From positions 4,092,001 to 4,156,000 of the forward strand of contig NZ_CP049015.1 in assembly GCF_011064845.1 (NCBI RefSeq): a stretch of 64,000 nt of DNA, in the 5' to 3' direction. Position numbers and translations under genes: made by a program. Source of the DNA: Citrobacter freundii ATCC 8090 = MTCC 1658 = NBRC 12681 (GTDB lineage: Bacteria > Pseudomonadota > Gammaproteobacteria > Enterobacterales > Enterobacteriaceae). Position 1 is the stretch's first letter, and each line of letters begins with the position of its first letter. Under the pieces are notes generated by a model. That model was given only the letters and a program-made list of their open reading frames with translations, had not been told where the DNA came from and searched no databases. Of this stretch, positions 50,925 through 60,668 are shown one piece after another.

Positions 50925-51266
50925 TTATTCGACTTCAATACTTTTCACTTTCAGTGAATCGCCCGCATCAACTCGCAGACGATCCCCCTGACAATGTGGA
51001 CACTGCGCATCATGCTGGGTGATTTCCACAACCTGACTGCAATCCCAGCACCATGCCTGGGCTGGCTTGTAATCAATATGCAGCTCACACCCTTGCGCCA
51101 GCGTCCCCTGACAGACGATGTCGAAACTGAAACGCACGGCGCTCTCTTCAACGCAGGAGAGCGCCCCAATTTCCAGCCAAACGCCGGTTACACGTTTGAC
51201 ACCGTGCTGCTCTGCCTGCTGTTGAACAATCTCAACCGCGCTCTGACAAAGGGACAGCTCATGCAT
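50925..51266 (-). CDS. hybF: Hydrogenase nickel-insertion protein HybF
   Basis: 113 aa from the ATG at 51266, the E. coli length. HypA-family: nickel-binding M-H-E-L at the N terminus and zinc ribbon C-W-D-C ... C-P-H-C near residues 73-92. With HypB it inserts nickel into hydrogenase-2. It overlaps hybE by 8 bases. Confidence 0.96.
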   Translation of the reverse strand: MHELSLCQSAVEIVQQQAEQHGVKRVTGVWLEIGALSCVEESAVRFSFDIVCQGTLAQGCELHIDYKPAQAWCWDCSQVVEITQHDAQCPHCQGDRLRVDAGDSLKVKSIEVE

Positions 51267-51747
51267 TTTCGCAGTTCCGACGACCCAGCAGCAGCGCGCG
51301 GCGATTGAGCTGCGGCGCATTTGGATCGCTCACCGGCAGCGATAACAGCATTCGCGCACAATCGTCAGTCAGGCGCACACCTTCTTGCGCAGACATGCTG
51401 TGCGAAAGCGGCGACATCAGTGAACAGGAAAGGTATTGTGATACGCCCTCCAGTTCACCAACGGTAAAGGTCATCTCGCCATACGGCAGACGCAGCCCGA
51501 TTTTTTCGCTGACTTTACGTACCGGCCAGACCTGGTCTGGTCCAGGGAAAATCAGTGCGCTGAGCATCCAGGGTGTGATAACACACCCCGTCCACTGCCC
51601 TTCAAACAGCGTAAAATCAGAGACATATACCGGCATATTCGGATGCAAGAAAGAGAGATCGTGCATCGAACGCCGGGCAACCTCTTCAAACGCTGCCTGA
51701 ATCTGCATCTTCGGGGCCGTCTGAAAACCGACAAACTCCTCAGACAT
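51259..51747 (-). CDS. hybE: Hydrogenase-2 Tat-proofreading chaperone HybE
   Basis: 162 aa from the ATG at 51747, the E. coli length; the longer frame extends into hybD. Binds the Tat signal of HybO and prevents premature export. Recognised by F-L-H-P-N-M-P-V-Y and I-T-P-W-M-L-S-A-L-I-F-P-G-P, typical of the HupJ/HybE family. Overlaps hybD by 8 bases and hybF by 8. Confidence 0.95.
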   Translation of the reverse strand: MSEEFVGFQTAPKMQIQAAFEEVARRSMHDLSFLHPNMPVYVSDFTLFEGQWTGCVITPWMLSALIFPGPDQVWPVRKVSEKIGLRLPYGEMTFTVGELEGVSQYLSCSLMSPLSHSMSAQEGVRLTDDCARMLLSLPVSDPNAPQLNRRALLLGRRNCENA

Positions 51748-52234
51748 GAGCCGCCTCCCGAGGGATCGCTTCAACACCTGATTCGCGAAGCGCAGCAAGA
51801 ACCTGCTCAAGCGCAGGTTCAATCATCGCTTCGACCGTTGGCGTTAGCCCGATATGCGGCTCCAGTGATTCCGGAATAATGCCGACTAACGTCAGCTTTT
51901 TCGGAAACTCTCCGGTGAAACGCAGGGCCGACAAAACGTCGGCCAGGCCAAGCTGGTGCGGTGAGATTTTGTTGGTAAACAGCGCCGGGATCTCTTCATC
52001 CCGCAGGACCATCATCGTTCCTGGCGTGTTTTTCTTCGACACAATGGCGTCAGCAATGATCAGATGATCTCTGTTCGCCATATCGCCGAGAAGCTCCATC
52101 CCAGCCGTACCACCGTCCAGAACATCAACAAAGTCTGGCAGGATGTACCGTTGCTCTAATGCCTCAACGATACGTACTCCGATGGCTTCGTCGGTCAGCA
52201 AAATATTGCCGACCCCTAAGACTAATATCCGCAT
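51740..52234 (-). CDS. hybD: Hydrogenase-2 maturation protease HybD
   Basis: 164 aa, the E. coli length. Aspartic-type endopeptidase that removes the HybC C-terminal tail after nickel insertion. Family signature G-V-G-N-I-L-L-T-D-E-A-I-G near the N terminus contains the nickel-sensing Glu16. Its ATG shares a base with the hybC stop. Confidence 0.96.
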   Translation of the reverse strand: MRILVLGVGNILLTDEAIGVRIVEALEQRYILPDFVDVLDGGTAGMELLGDMANRDHLIIADAIVSKKNTPGTMMVLRDEEIPALFTNKISPHQLGLADVLSALRFTGEFPKKLTLVGIIPESLEPHIGLTPTVEAMIEPALEQVLAALRESGVEAIPREAAHV

Positions 52235-53937
52235 TACAGAACCTTAACTGAGACCACTTCGTTCCCGTCAACGTCCACCACATGCACCGCACATGACATA
52301 CAAGGATCGAAGGAGTGAATGGTACGAACCACTTCCAGCGGTTTGTTTGGATCGGCAATCGGCGTACCTACCAGCGAGCGCTCATACGGTCCCACTTCAT
52401 CATTAAAGTTACGTGGGCCAGAGTTCCAGGTTGACGGTACAACCGCCTGGTAGTTGCTGATAATGCCATCTTTAATGACCATCCAGTGAGACAGCATACC
52501 GCGCGGCGCTTCGAGGAAACCAACACCTTTGAATTCGCCCGTTGCCGGAATATCCGGTTTCACGAAGGTGGTATGGTCGCCTTTACCGATGTTCACGATC
52601 AGCGCGTTGTACTGATCCTGCAGAACGTTCTGCAGTTCACAGCAGTGAACGGTACGGCCAATAATACGACCCAGCGTAGAGTGCAGTTGAGACACTTCGA
52701 TAGTTTTACCGGTCAGCTTGGTGTAAATCGCGATGATTTCATTCAGCTTGGCATGAGTAGACTCGCGTTTGGCCGCCAGTTTACACAGCATGTTGGCCAG
52801 CGGACCCACTTCAACCGTTTTACCGTAGAAGGTCGGTGCTTTAACCCAGGAGTACTTGCCGTCATCTGACCAACCGGTGTAATCAGGAACCGTTGTACCT
52901 TCCCACGGAGCCTGCGGCGCTTCGTCTTTGTACCACGCGTGTTTCGCGCTCTCCTGAATCCCTTTGATCAGGTACTCATCGGAGTGAGAGGTGATCGGAC
53001 GATAGGTCGACAGATCTTCATTAGTAATGTAACCACCCGGGAACAGGAAGCTGCCGTTTTTACCGTCAGTCGGGAATTCCGGCGCGCTCAGGTAGTTAAC
53101 CGCGCCCTGACCACGTTCCAGCCATTCAGGGTAGAACGCAGCAATGACCGCGGTATCAACCTTGTAAACCTGCTCAACGAAGTCGCTCAGCTTATCAATG
53201 AATGACTTGATGTACATCAGACGCTCAAGGTTCAGCACGCCAAGACCGTCGAGGTTAATCGGGTTAGCAACCCCACCTACAGCCAGGTTCTGGATGTGCG
53301 GCGTTTTACCGCCCAACAGCGCCACAACGCGGTTGGCATCACGCTGGCATTCCAGCGCCTGCAGATAGTGAGCGACCGCAATCAGGTTCACTTCCGGCGG
53401 CAGCTGCATTGCCGGGTGACCCCAGCAACCGTTAGCAAAAATGCCTAACTGACCGCTGGCAACAAGATCTTTGATCTTGTTCTGAACCTTGGTGAACTCT
53501 TCTGCGCTGTTCAGGTGCCAGGAGGACACGCCGTTCAGCATGGCAGATGCTTTCGCTGGGTCAGCTTTCAGGGCAGAGGTGATATCCACCCAGTCCAGCG
53601 CAGACAGCTGATAGAAGTGAACAATATGGTCGTGCGTGGTGTGCGCGGCCAGAATGATGTTACGGATATACTGTGCGTTCACCGGAACATCAATATTCAG
53701 CGCACTTTCTGCTGCACGAACGGAAGAGATAGCGTGAGTGGTCGTACAAACGCCACAGATACGCTGCACAATCATCCAGGCATCGCGCGGATCGCGGTTT
53801 TTCACGATCTCTTCCATGCCGCGCCACATGGTACCGGAAGCCCATGCTTTAGATACCACGCCATTTTCGATTTCGCAGTCGATGCGTAAATGACCCTCAA
53901 TACGGGTTACCGGATCAATAGTAATTCTCTGGCTCAT
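52234..53937 (-). CDS. hybC: Hydrogenase-2 large subunit (NiFe)
   Basis: 567 aa precursor, the E. coli length. Carries the NiFe centre: R-I-C-G-V-C near residue 60 and D-P-C-M-S-C-A-V-H near the C terminus provide the four cysteine ligands. Residues after that histidine (15 aa, V-V-D-V-D-G-N...) are the tail removed by HybD. Periplasmic, exported piggyback on HybO. Overlaps hybB by 4 bases. Confidence 0.98.
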   Translation of the reverse strand: MSQRITIDPVTRIEGHLRIDCEIENGVVSKAWASGTMWRGMEEIVKNRDPRDAWMIVQRICGVCTTTHAISSVRAAESALNIDVPVNAQYIRNIILAAHTTHDHIVHFYQLSALDWVDITSALKADPAKASAMLNGVSSWHLNSAEEFTKVQNKIKDLVASGQLGIFANGCWGHPAMQLPPEVNLIAVAHYLQALECQRDANRVVALLGGKTPHIQNLAVGGVANPINLDGLGVLNLERLMYIKSFIDKLSDFVEQVYKVDTAVIAAFYPEWLERGQGAVNYLSAPEFPTDGKNGSFLFPGGYITNEDLSTYRPITSHSDEYLIKGIQESAKHAWYKDEAPQAPWEGTTVPDYTGWSDDGKYSWVKAPTFYGKTVEVGPLANMLCKLAAKRESTHAKLNEIIAIYTKLTGKTIEVSQLHSTLGRIIGRTVHCCELQNVLQDQYNALIVNIGKGDHTTFVKPDIPATGEFKGVGFLEAPRGMLSHWMVIKDGIISNYQAVVPSTWNSGPRNFNDEVGPYERSLVGTPIADPNKPLEVVRTIHSFDPCMSCAVHVVDVDGNEVVSVKVL

Positions 53938-55112
53938 GCTTTGCTCGCCTCATGACGATTTTGATCGTTTTGTTTTAAAGGAGGAAGTATCGGCAGTAGA
54001 CGAATGAGTACGATGTATGCACAAATCTCAATAGCCACAAAACCAATAGAAATCAACAGTTCTTCCCAGGTCGGGAAGTAGTGGTAGCCACCACCAGGAT
54101 TGAACGCCACCAGCGAATAGGACAGACGCCATGTTGCACAACCCAGCAATGCGCTCAGCGCAGACAGATACAGCATGCGCGAATCATTACGCAGCTTAGT
54201 GACGCGCAGCACCACCAGCGGGAAGACCATCAGCACGACCTCAAGCCAGAACATGGCTGAGTAGAAATCGCCTGCAAACGCATACGACAGCTTGTCGCGA
54301 TAGATCAGTTCGCCAAAGCGCAGAATCACGAAAATCGCCAGCAGCACGCTGATGGTGTTCGTCAGCTTGATGAACAAACTTTTCTCGTCCGGACCGTTAC
54401 CTTTCAGACCCGCTTGTACCAGTGAGCCTTCAAAGATGACGATCGAGAAGCCCATAATAAAGGCGGTTAATACCGAGAAAAGCGGCAACATTTCATAAGC
54501 TTGCCAAAGCGGATGCACCTTATAACCCGCAGAAATCATCAATGAACCCATTGAAGACTGGTGCATGGTTGGCAGCAGCGCGCCGAGGGCAATAACAAAG
54601 AACATCACTTTATTCAAACGCTTGAGAGAAACTTTCCACCCCAGACGTTCAAACAGAGCCGGAGCAAATTCCAGCGCCATGATGCCGATATAGATGGTCA
54701 TACAGACCGCCGTTTCGAACAGTACCGAATTCACGTTGAAGTGACCCGGAATGTAGAAATACGGCAGGTTCCAGTAACGACCGACGTCGATGGTGATTGA
54801 CAGACCACCCAGCGAGTAGCCAAACAGGCTCGCCAACAGCGCCGGACGTACCAGCGGATGGTATTGTCCTCTGTTGAAAACATACACCGCCCACGCCAGC
54901 GCCCAACCGCCGCACGCAAAGCCAGTACCAATCAACAGGTCAAACGCGATCCATACACCCCATGGGAAACCGCCGTTCAGATCGGAGACTGAGCCCAATC
55001 CGAAGACCAGACGTTTCACGATCAGGAGCATACACAGGACGATAAGCGGCCCAAAAATAATGACCGGTTTGCTGATTATTTTTCCGCCCAGCGGTTTAGG
55101 ATCATGACTCAT
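53934..55112 (-). CDS. hybB: Hydrogenase-2 integral membrane subunit HybB
   Basis: 392 aa from the ATG at 55112, the E. coli length. NrfD/PsrC-family quinone-reactive subunit with about 10 membrane helices, e.g. the [17 protein letters not shown] segment. Passes electrons between HybA and menaquinone. Overlaps hybA by 11 bases. Confidence 0.97.
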   Translation of the reverse strand: MSHDPKPLGGKIISKPVIIFGPLIVLCMLLIVKRLVFGLGSVSDLNGGFPWGVWIAFDLLIGTGFACGGWALAWAVYVFNRGQYHPLVRPALLASLFGYSLGGLSITIDVGRYWNLPYFYIPGHFNVNSVLFETAVCMTIYIGIMALEFAPALFERLGWKVSLKRLNKVMFFVIALGALLPTMHQSSMGSLMISAGYKVHPLWQAYEMLPLFSVLTAFIMGFSIVIFEGSLVQAGLKGNGPDEKSLFIKLTNTISVLLAIFVILRFGELIYRDKLSYAFAGDFYSAMFWLEVVLMVFPLVVLRVTKLRNDSRMLYLSALSALLGCATWRLSYSLVAFNPGGGYHYFPTWEELLISIGFVAIEICAYIVLIRLLPILPPLKQNDQNRHEASKA

Positions 55113-56088
55113 GATCGTCTCCTCCATCGTGATGGTCGTTTTTCGTGTTACGACGAACCAGCACGGTTAAGCCCGCCAGCGCAGCCAGGGGTAATATCAT
55201 GCCCTTGTACAGGGAATGTTGAACATGTTCGGAACGCGCACCAGTTGAAAGATCATCCAGCTTCGGCAGATCCAAATCCTCGTAAGGAACACCCGTCAGC
55301 ACCATAACCTGTGTACCACCACCTTCTTTCTCACCGTACAGGTGTGGGTAGTACTTCGGTACCGTATGCAGATAGGTATCGCCTGCTTTCACCGTTTGAC
55401 GCGGATAGTGGTATTCGCTGCCAGGCTTCAGCGCGAGACGTTTTTTCGCCTCAGCCATCAACTCTTCACGGGTACCAAAAATCACCGCACCGGCTGGGCA
55501 CACTTCAACACAACCCGGCAAACCGCCTTTGTCCAGACGCTCAACGCCTTTCTGGTTACACAGTTCACATTTGTGAAGCGCACCAAACGGGTTGTTGTAG
55601 TCGTACTTAGGCACGTTGTACGGGCAGGCGACCATGCAGTAACGACAGCCCGTGCAGACGTCTTTGTCATAATGGACGATGCCGGTTTTCGGATCTTTCT
55701 TCAGCGCGGAGACCGGGCAAACGGAAACGCAGTTCGGATCAACACAGTGCATGCACTGTTTCTTGATGTATGCGTAGCCATTTTCTTCCTGGTCTTTGTT
55801 CACGCCTGTTCCGCTACGCCACACCTGGATGATGTTATTGGTATACGGAGACAGTTTGTCGTTGTTCGACCAGGTTTGCTCGCCTTCCGGGTTACGGGCC
55901 GGGAAGTTGATATCCTGACACTTGGTGACACAGGCCTGGCAGCCTACGCACAGCGTCGAGTCATAGAGCATCCCAAGAGAACCCGGGATCGGCGGACGGT
56001 TTTCTGCAGCCGCATGACTGATGGACGGCGCTGCGCCCAACAGCAATGCCCCGCTGGAGGCTGCTTTAATAAAGTTACGTCTGTTCAC
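55102..56088 (-). CDS. hybA: Hydrogenase-2 ferredoxin-type subunit HybA
   Basis: 328 aa, the E. coli length. Tat signal M-N-R-R-N-F-I-K at the N terminus. Four cysteine clusters for 4Fe-4S centres follow ([27 protein letters not shown]). A hydrophobic helix near residues 295-312 anchors it to the periplasmic side of the membrane. Two bases separate it from hybO. Confidence 0.97.
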   Translation of the reverse strand: MNRRNFIKAASSGALLLGAAPSISHAAAENRPPIPGSLGMLYDSTLCVGCQACVTKCQDINFPARNPEGEQTWSNNDKLSPYTNNIIQVWRSGTGVNKDQEENGYAYIKKQCMHCVDPNCVSVCPVSALKKDPKTGIVHYDKDVCTGCRYCMVACPYNVPKYDYNNPFGALHKCELCNQKGVERLDKGGLPGCVEVCPAGAVIFGTREELMAEAKKRLALKPGSEYHYPRQTVKAGDTYLHTVPKYYPHLYGEKEGGGTQVMVLTGVPYEDLDLPKLDDLSTGARSEHVQHSLYKGMILPLAALAGLTVLVRRNTKNDHHDGGDDHES

Positions 56089-56090
56089 GG

Positions 56091-57209
56091 TTATTCTCCC
56101 CGTGAGTCAGCGTTATCTTTCTTTTGCTGACGCCCCAGTTCACGTACCGCCATCACGCTGACGCCGGCAACCAGTCCTACTACGCCACCCAGCAGTCCAA
56201 TCGCTCCGGCAGATACATTACCGCCTTCTTTCATATTGACGTCAGGCTTCTCGGAACGCGGCGTTTGGTTTTCCACATGAGCAAGCTGGTGAATACCTTT
56301 ATGGAAACCGACGCCTTCTTCGTTGCAGCCGTAGCAAGGGTGACCAATAGCCACCGGCCACACGCCGCCAACGTCGCAGAATTGCAGCGTTGAACAGTTG
56401 CCGTAGGTTTCTGGCCCTTTACAGCCCAGATGGTAGAGGCACCAACCTTCACGGTGGCCTTCATCGCCAAACTCTTTCGCAAAACGACCAGCATCGAAGT
56501 GCGGGCGACGTTCGCAGTGCTCGTGAATCAAACGGCCATAGGCGAATGTCGGACGGTTTTTGGTATCCAGCTTCGGCGGCTTACCGTAAGTGATGATATG
56601 GGCGACCGTTGCGAGGAAGTTATGCGGGTTCGGCGGACAGCCGGGGATGTTGATGATGGTTTTGCCTGGCAGAACTTCTTGCAGGCCGACGGCACCCGTT
56701 GGGTTAACGCCAGCGGCAGCAACACCACCCCACGCGGCGCAAGAGCCGATGGCAATGATAGCGGCTGCGCCCTCTGCGGCCCGGCGGATGTGATCCACGA
56801 TCGGCTCACCGGCAACCATGCAGTAAATACCATTATCTTTCAGTGGGATAGATCCATCTACTACCAGAACATATTGCCCTTTGTACTTCTCCAGAGCGTT
56901 ATGTTTGTTCTCTTCAACCTGATGGCCGAAGGCGGCAGAGAGCACCTCATGGTATTCCAGAGAGATTGTCTCCAGAACGAGGTTTTCCACTGTAGGGTGT
57001 GTCGCGCGAAGCAGCGATTCAGTACAACCCGTACACTCCTGGGCACCAATCCAGATAACCGGTGGGCGCTGAGGACGAGAAACTGATTCGGCCATTTCTG
57101 CGGCGGCTTTGCTACTGAGCCCCATGGTAGCGGCCAGTGCTGCACAAAGCTTCATGAAATCACGGCGATTAATGCCGCTCGAATTGATGAGAGAGTTATC
57201 TCCAGTCAT
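56091..57209 (-). CDS. hybO: Hydrogenase-2 small subunit HybO
   Basis: 372 aa from the ATG at 57209, the E. coli length. Tat motif N-R-R-D-F-M-K-L near residue 15 exports the HybO-HybC pair. Fe-S ligands lie in Q-E-C-T-G-C-T-E-S (proximal cluster) and C-x-x-H/C-rich segments Y-H-L-G-C-K-G-P and H-P-C-Y-G-C. A C-terminal membrane helix (about 330-355) anchors the complex. First gene of hybOABCDEFG, a respiratory H2-uptake enzyme. Confidence 0.97.
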   Translation of the reverse strand: MTGDNSLINSSGINRRDFMKLCAALAATMGLSSKAAAEMAESVSRPQRPPVIWIGAQECTGCTESLLRATHPTVENLVLETISLEYHEVLSAAFGHQVEENKHNALEKYKGQYVLVVDGSIPLKDNGIYCMVAGEPIVDHIRRAAEGAAAIIAIGSCAAWGGVAAAGVNPTGAVGLQEVLPGKTIINIPGCPPNPHNFLATVAHIITYGKPPKLDTKNRPTFAYGRLIHEHCERRPHFDAGRFAKEFGDEGHREGWCLYHLGCKGPETYGNCSTLQFCDVGGVWPVAIGHPCYGCNEEGVGFHKGIHQLAHVENQTPRSEKPDVNMKEGGNVSAGAIGLLGGVVGLVAGVSVMAVRELGRQQKKDNADSRGE

Positions 57210-57314
57210 TTTATAGTTATTCCGTTGCGAAGACCTGGCTTTTATTTTGCACCATTCGCATGTTGCATATTGCGATCGGCGCGCCATTACCACACTTTTT
57301 ATATGGTTATGTGC

Positions 57315-57343
57315 ATTATAATACTTCGACGGAGCAACAAAAC
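57315..57343 (-). promoter_or_regulatory. Possible hyb operon promoter
   Basis: TATAAT (57320-57315 on the minus strand) is a perfect -10 about 100 bases before hybO. The -35 candidate GTTTTG 17 bases upstream is weak, consistent with activator dependence. Confidence 0.4.
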
Positions 57344-57397
57344 GAAGGCGTAGGTCAATAGTGTAATTAATTAAAGCAAGATAATACCCCTTTCGGA

Positions 57398-57685
57398 TCA
57401 AGCTTCGAGTCGATAGCCAGCCATGAAAAAACGAATTGTTGTACTGGATTGATTCTCTCTAAAGAAATCCATAACCATCTCTTTATCCAGTCCATAGCGA
57501 CGCGTGAGGATGCCCGCTTCCCACGCGCTAAGCTGTCGATCGCCCGTTTTTTCAAACATGCGATGTGAAAATCCCAACACAAAACCACGCTTATAATCCG
57601 CACAAAAATTCGCCACTGAGCGTGCGCTGTCCGCACTTGAGGCGTTTAATCCGGCCATCAGGCCTTTTCCAAAATGGTTGTCCAT
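57398..57685 (-). CDS. yghW: DUF2623 protein YghW
   Basis: 95 aa from the ATG at 57685, with GGAGG seven bases upstream; matches E. coli YghW in length and sequence ([11 protein letters not shown] at the start, [15 protein letters not shown] in the second half). Small soluble protein, function unknown. Its expression may be controlled by the 28-base inverted repeat that touches its ribosome site. Confidence 0.92.
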   Translation of the reverse strand: MDNHFGKGLMAGLNASSADSARSVANFCADYKRGFVLGFSHRMFEKTGDRQLSAWEAGILTRRYGLDKEMVMDFFRENQSSTTIRFFMAGYRLEA

Positions 57686-57697
57686 GCATAACCTCCA

Positions 57698-57725
57698 ATC
57701 GCTATATAATAAATTATATAGCGAT
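57698..57725. promoter_or_regulatory. 28-base inverted repeat abutting the yghW ribosome site
   Basis: ATCGCTATATAAT and ATTATATAGCGAT are exact inverted copies (13 bases each) separated by two A. The left end is one base from the Shine-Dalgarno ACCTCC (57691-57696). It also contains TATAAT on the minus strand. Operator, translational hairpin or AT-rich terminator are all possible. Confidence 0.8.
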
Positions 57726-57769
57726 TTTTTGAGCAAAGACCAGAGGTATCACGAACTTTTTATGCCAGC

Positions 57770-59410
57770 TTAAAAGGACACCCATTCATCCGTTTTAGCT
57801 GCCGCAGACGTTTTGCTGTCTGCTGAAGGGGAAGCAGTATTAGCAGCGGCGTATTGCACATCATTCGCTGAGAGGCGGAACTGTTGCACCGAGCGTTGCA
57901 GTTCCTCTGTTTGTCTTTCCAACGCCACGGCAGCGGCGGAGACTTGCTCTACCAATGCAGCGTTCTGTTGCGTTACGCTGTCCATCTGCGTGATCGCCAC
58001 GCTCACCTGCGAGATGCCCTTATTCTGTTCTTCCGAGGCTGAGGCAATTTGCTTCATGATGACCGTCACTTCGGTGGCGCCGCGCAGAATTGCCTCCATG
58101 GTTAATCCCGTTTCTTTAACCAGACGAGCCCCCTGGTCGACACGACGGGATGACTCGCCAATTAGCGTCTCAATCTCTTTCGCCGCTCCGGCGCTGCGAC
58201 TGGCAAGGTTGCGTACTTCACCGGCAACGACGGCAAAACCGCGCCCCTGCTCGCCTGCCCTGGCAGCTTCAACTGCGGCGTTCAGCGCCAGAATATTGGT
58301 CTGGAAAGCAATACTATTAATAACTGACGTGATTTCCGCGATCTGTTTAGAGCTGGCGGCAATACCATCCATCGTCTCAACCACTTCTGAAACCAGCGTG
58401 CTCCCTTTACCTGCCGTTTCTGTGGCCGTATCGGCAAGCTGGCTGGCTTCACGCGCATTTTCAGCGTTCAGTTTTACCGTTGCGGTCAGTTGCTCCATGC
58501 TGGCAGCGGTCTCTTCCAGCGCCGCGGCCTGCTCTTCAGTACGTGAGGAGAGATCGTTATTACCGGTGGAAATTTCCGTCGCCCCTCGCCAGATGTTGTC
58601 ACTACCTGAACGGATGGTACTGACGGCTTCGCGCAGGCTGTCCTGCATCGCGCACAGTAACGGCACCAGTTGACCCACACAGTTACGACCAAAATCTTCA
58701 ATGGGATGGCTGAGATCGCCCTGCGCAATCTGCTGGAACTGCTGACGGATGCGTCCCAGAGGTTTCACCATCATGGCGACGAGGTAACGGTCGGTAAAGA
58801 ACAGTAGGGCAATACCGAGGATAACAGCAGTAATAATTAAAGTTCGGATGATAGACGTTTTGCCATCGACCATCACGCGGGTGGTATCAAGCCGCTCTCC
58901 TGCCGTGGCGTTAAAACGCTCGGCACTGGCGCCAAATTCACGGCTCAACGCTGGCGTAACGGTACTGGCATGTTCCGCAAAGGCCGTGAGCGTGCCCTGC
59001 TTTGCCAACTGCATTTGCGGGATCACGCCATTGTCCAGCAGCGCCTGCCACTTCGTCAGTACCGCCGCGGCAACTTCCGGATCCATGGGGCCTGGAGACA
59101 ATGTTTTCATCTCCTGGAGTTTTTTACTCATATTCTCCAGGGACTGCTGCGCCGGCGCAAAATCAGGCGTTCCGCCGCTCATTTTGACATCCATGGCGCG
59201 ACTTAAGCGCGTTACGAAGCGAAAGTACTGATCGTTACCCTGACTGAGAACCGTCATCTGATGGACAAGATGGCGGTCAATATCATTGCCTTCAGATATT
59301 TTTGATAACGAATGAAGACTGAATAAACCCACGCCCGACCAGAGCAGGCAGAAAAGTCCCAGTATTGCCAACATGACAATACGAATAGTTAAGTTTTTCA
59401 GCAAACGCAT
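57770..59410 (-). CDS. Methyl-accepting chemotaxis protein
   Basis: 546 aa. Tsr/Tar-type architecture: membrane helix 1 (about 11-31), periplasmic four-helix bundle (about 32-188), membrane helix 2 (about 189-210), HAMP (about 213-265) and signalling domain with the universal tip [20 protein letters not shown] (near 370-390). It ends W-V-S-F, close to the N-W-E-T-F tether for CheR/CheB. Ligand not predictable. A FliA-like promoter precedes it. A Salmonella receptor occupies the equivalent locus as I recall. Confidence 0.92.
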   Translation of the reverse strand: MRLLKNLTIRIVMLAILGLFCLLWSGVGLFSLHSLSKISEGNDIDRHLVHQMTVLSQGNDQYFRFVTRLSRAMDVKMSGGTPDFAPAQQSLENMSKKLQEMKTLSPGPMDPEVAAAVLTKWQALLDNGVIPQMQLAKQGTLTAFAEHASTVTPALSREFGASAERFNATAGERLDTTRVMVDGKTSIIRTLIITAVILGIALLFFTDRYLVAMMVKPLGRIRQQFQQIAQGDLSHPIEDFGRNCVGQLVPLLCAMQDSLREAVSTIRSGSDNIWRGATEISTGNNDLSSRTEEQAAALEETAASMEQLTATVKLNAENAREASQLADTATETAGKGSTLVSEVVETMDGIAASSKQIAEITSVINSIAFQTNILALNAAVEAARAGEQGRGFAVVAGEVRNLASRSAGAAKEIETLIGESSRRVDQGARLVKETGLTMEAILRGATEVTVIMKQIASASEEQNKGISQVSVAITQMDSVTQQNAALVEQVSAAAVALERQTEELQRSVQQFRLSANDVQYAAANTASPSADSKTSAAAKTDEWVSF

Positions 59411-59464
59411 AATAATTTCCTTGCCGTTGATGAGGAATTCGCCATCAGGCGATACTTATCCTTG

Positions 59465-59491
59465 TTATCGGCAGGCAGTAGAGAAGATATA
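59465..59491 (-). promoter_or_regulatory. FliA (sigma-28)-like promoter of the chemoreceptor gene
   Basis: GCCGATAA (59472-59465, minus strand) is a perfect sigma-28 -10. Eleven bases upstream, TATATCTT matches TAAAGTTT at five of eight positions. The spacing and the gene type fit class 3 flagellar regulation. Confidence 0.6.
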
Positions 59492-59625
59492 ATGCGTTCT
59501 TTATTTTTTTACTTTCTTAAGTACATCCACTATCTCTCCACCCTATATCAATATGAATGCTAATGAAATTAGGTAGCATTATTATTCAGGTAATTAATTA
59601 AAAGCATTAAATAATCTATTGTTTT

Positions 59626-60513
59626 CTATCGCAAATATTTATCAAACCACGCAAGGGTACGTTCCCAGGCTAATTCAGCGGTAGCTTTATCATAACGAGG
59701 GGTAGAATCATTGTGAAAGCCATGATTAACACCGGGGTAGATATATGCTTCATAGACTTTCTTATTCGCCTTTAGCGCCGCTTCATATGCAGGCCATCCC
59801 TCATTAATTCGGGTATCTAATTGCGCATAGTGCAGTAATAAAGGCGCGCTTATTTTAGGGACATCTGATGCAGGAACCTGACGCCCATAAAAAGGCACCG
59901 CGCAGGCCAGTTCAGGGAAAGCCACAGCTGCGGCATTCGACACACCACCACCATAGCAAAATCCGGTGATACCTACCTTTCCCGTCGTCCCTGAATAATG
60001 CTGCATAAATTCAATGGCGGCAAAAAAGTCGTTCATTAACTTTACGGGGTCAACCTGCTGCTGCAATTCCCGACCTTTATCATCATTGCCTGGGTATCCC
60101 CCTACCGAACTTAACCCATCAGGCGCGAGTGCCATAAAGCCCGCCTTCGCCACCCGTCGCGCCACATCTTCAATATACGGATTCAGCCCACGATTCTCAT
60201 GCACTACCACCACCGCCGGAACTTTCCGCGTCACCTTCGTTGGTTTAACCAAATACCCCCGCACGTCACCATGACCTTCAGGCGAGGGATAGGTAATATA
60301 TTCCGCCAGAATATCGGGATCGGTAAATTCTACCTGCGTTGCGAGAGCGTAGTTGGGTTTCAATAAATTGAATAAGGCCAATGCCGTCATGCCACCCACT
60401 GCATATTTCGCTGCCATATTGAGAAACTCGCGTTTCGTTATTTTGCCATGAGCGTAATAGTCATAGTAATCGAGCAGTTCTTGCGGAAAATCTTTGGCAG
60501 TCAAACGCGGCAT
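59626..60513 (-). CDS. yghX: Dienelactone hydrolase-family protein YghX, full length
   Basis: 295 aa from the ATG at 60513 (M-P-R-L-T-A-K-D-F). Alpha/beta hydrolase with nucleophile Cys in G-F-C-Y-G-G-G (near residue 177) and catalytic His in N-H-G-F-H (near 268); D-T-R-I may hold the acid. An N-terminal segment T-K-R-E-F-L-N-M-A-A-K-Y plus hydrophobic stretch (about 25-45) resembles a Tat signal with KR in place of RR. The E. coli K-12 counterpart is regarded as disrupted. Substrate unknown. Confidence 0.85.
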   Translation of the reverse strand: MPRLTAKDFPQELLDYYDYYAHGKITKREFLNMAAKYAVGGMTALALFNLLKPNYALATQVEFTDPDILAEYITYPSPEGHGDVRGYLVKPTKVTRKVPAVVVVHENRGLNPYIEDVARRVAKAGFMALAPDGLSSVGGYPGNDDKGRELQQQVDPVKLMNDFFAAIEFMQHYSGTTGKVGITGFCYGGGVSNAAAVAFPELACAVPFYGRQVPASDVPKISAPLLLHYAQLDTRINEGWPAYEAALKANKKVYEAYIYPGVNHGFHNDSTPRYDKATAELAWERTLAWFDKYLR

Positions 60514-60668
60514 CGTCGCACTCCTGATTGATGTTTTTTTAAGCAAAGCACAGTGACCTGTTTTTGCCCAGTTTTTCATCTCAGTGTGACCTGGTGAACG
60601 GGATATTCACCGTGAACCCGCTAGAATAGAAACGTTGTTTCGAAATTCACCTGCACTAAGGAGATCTC

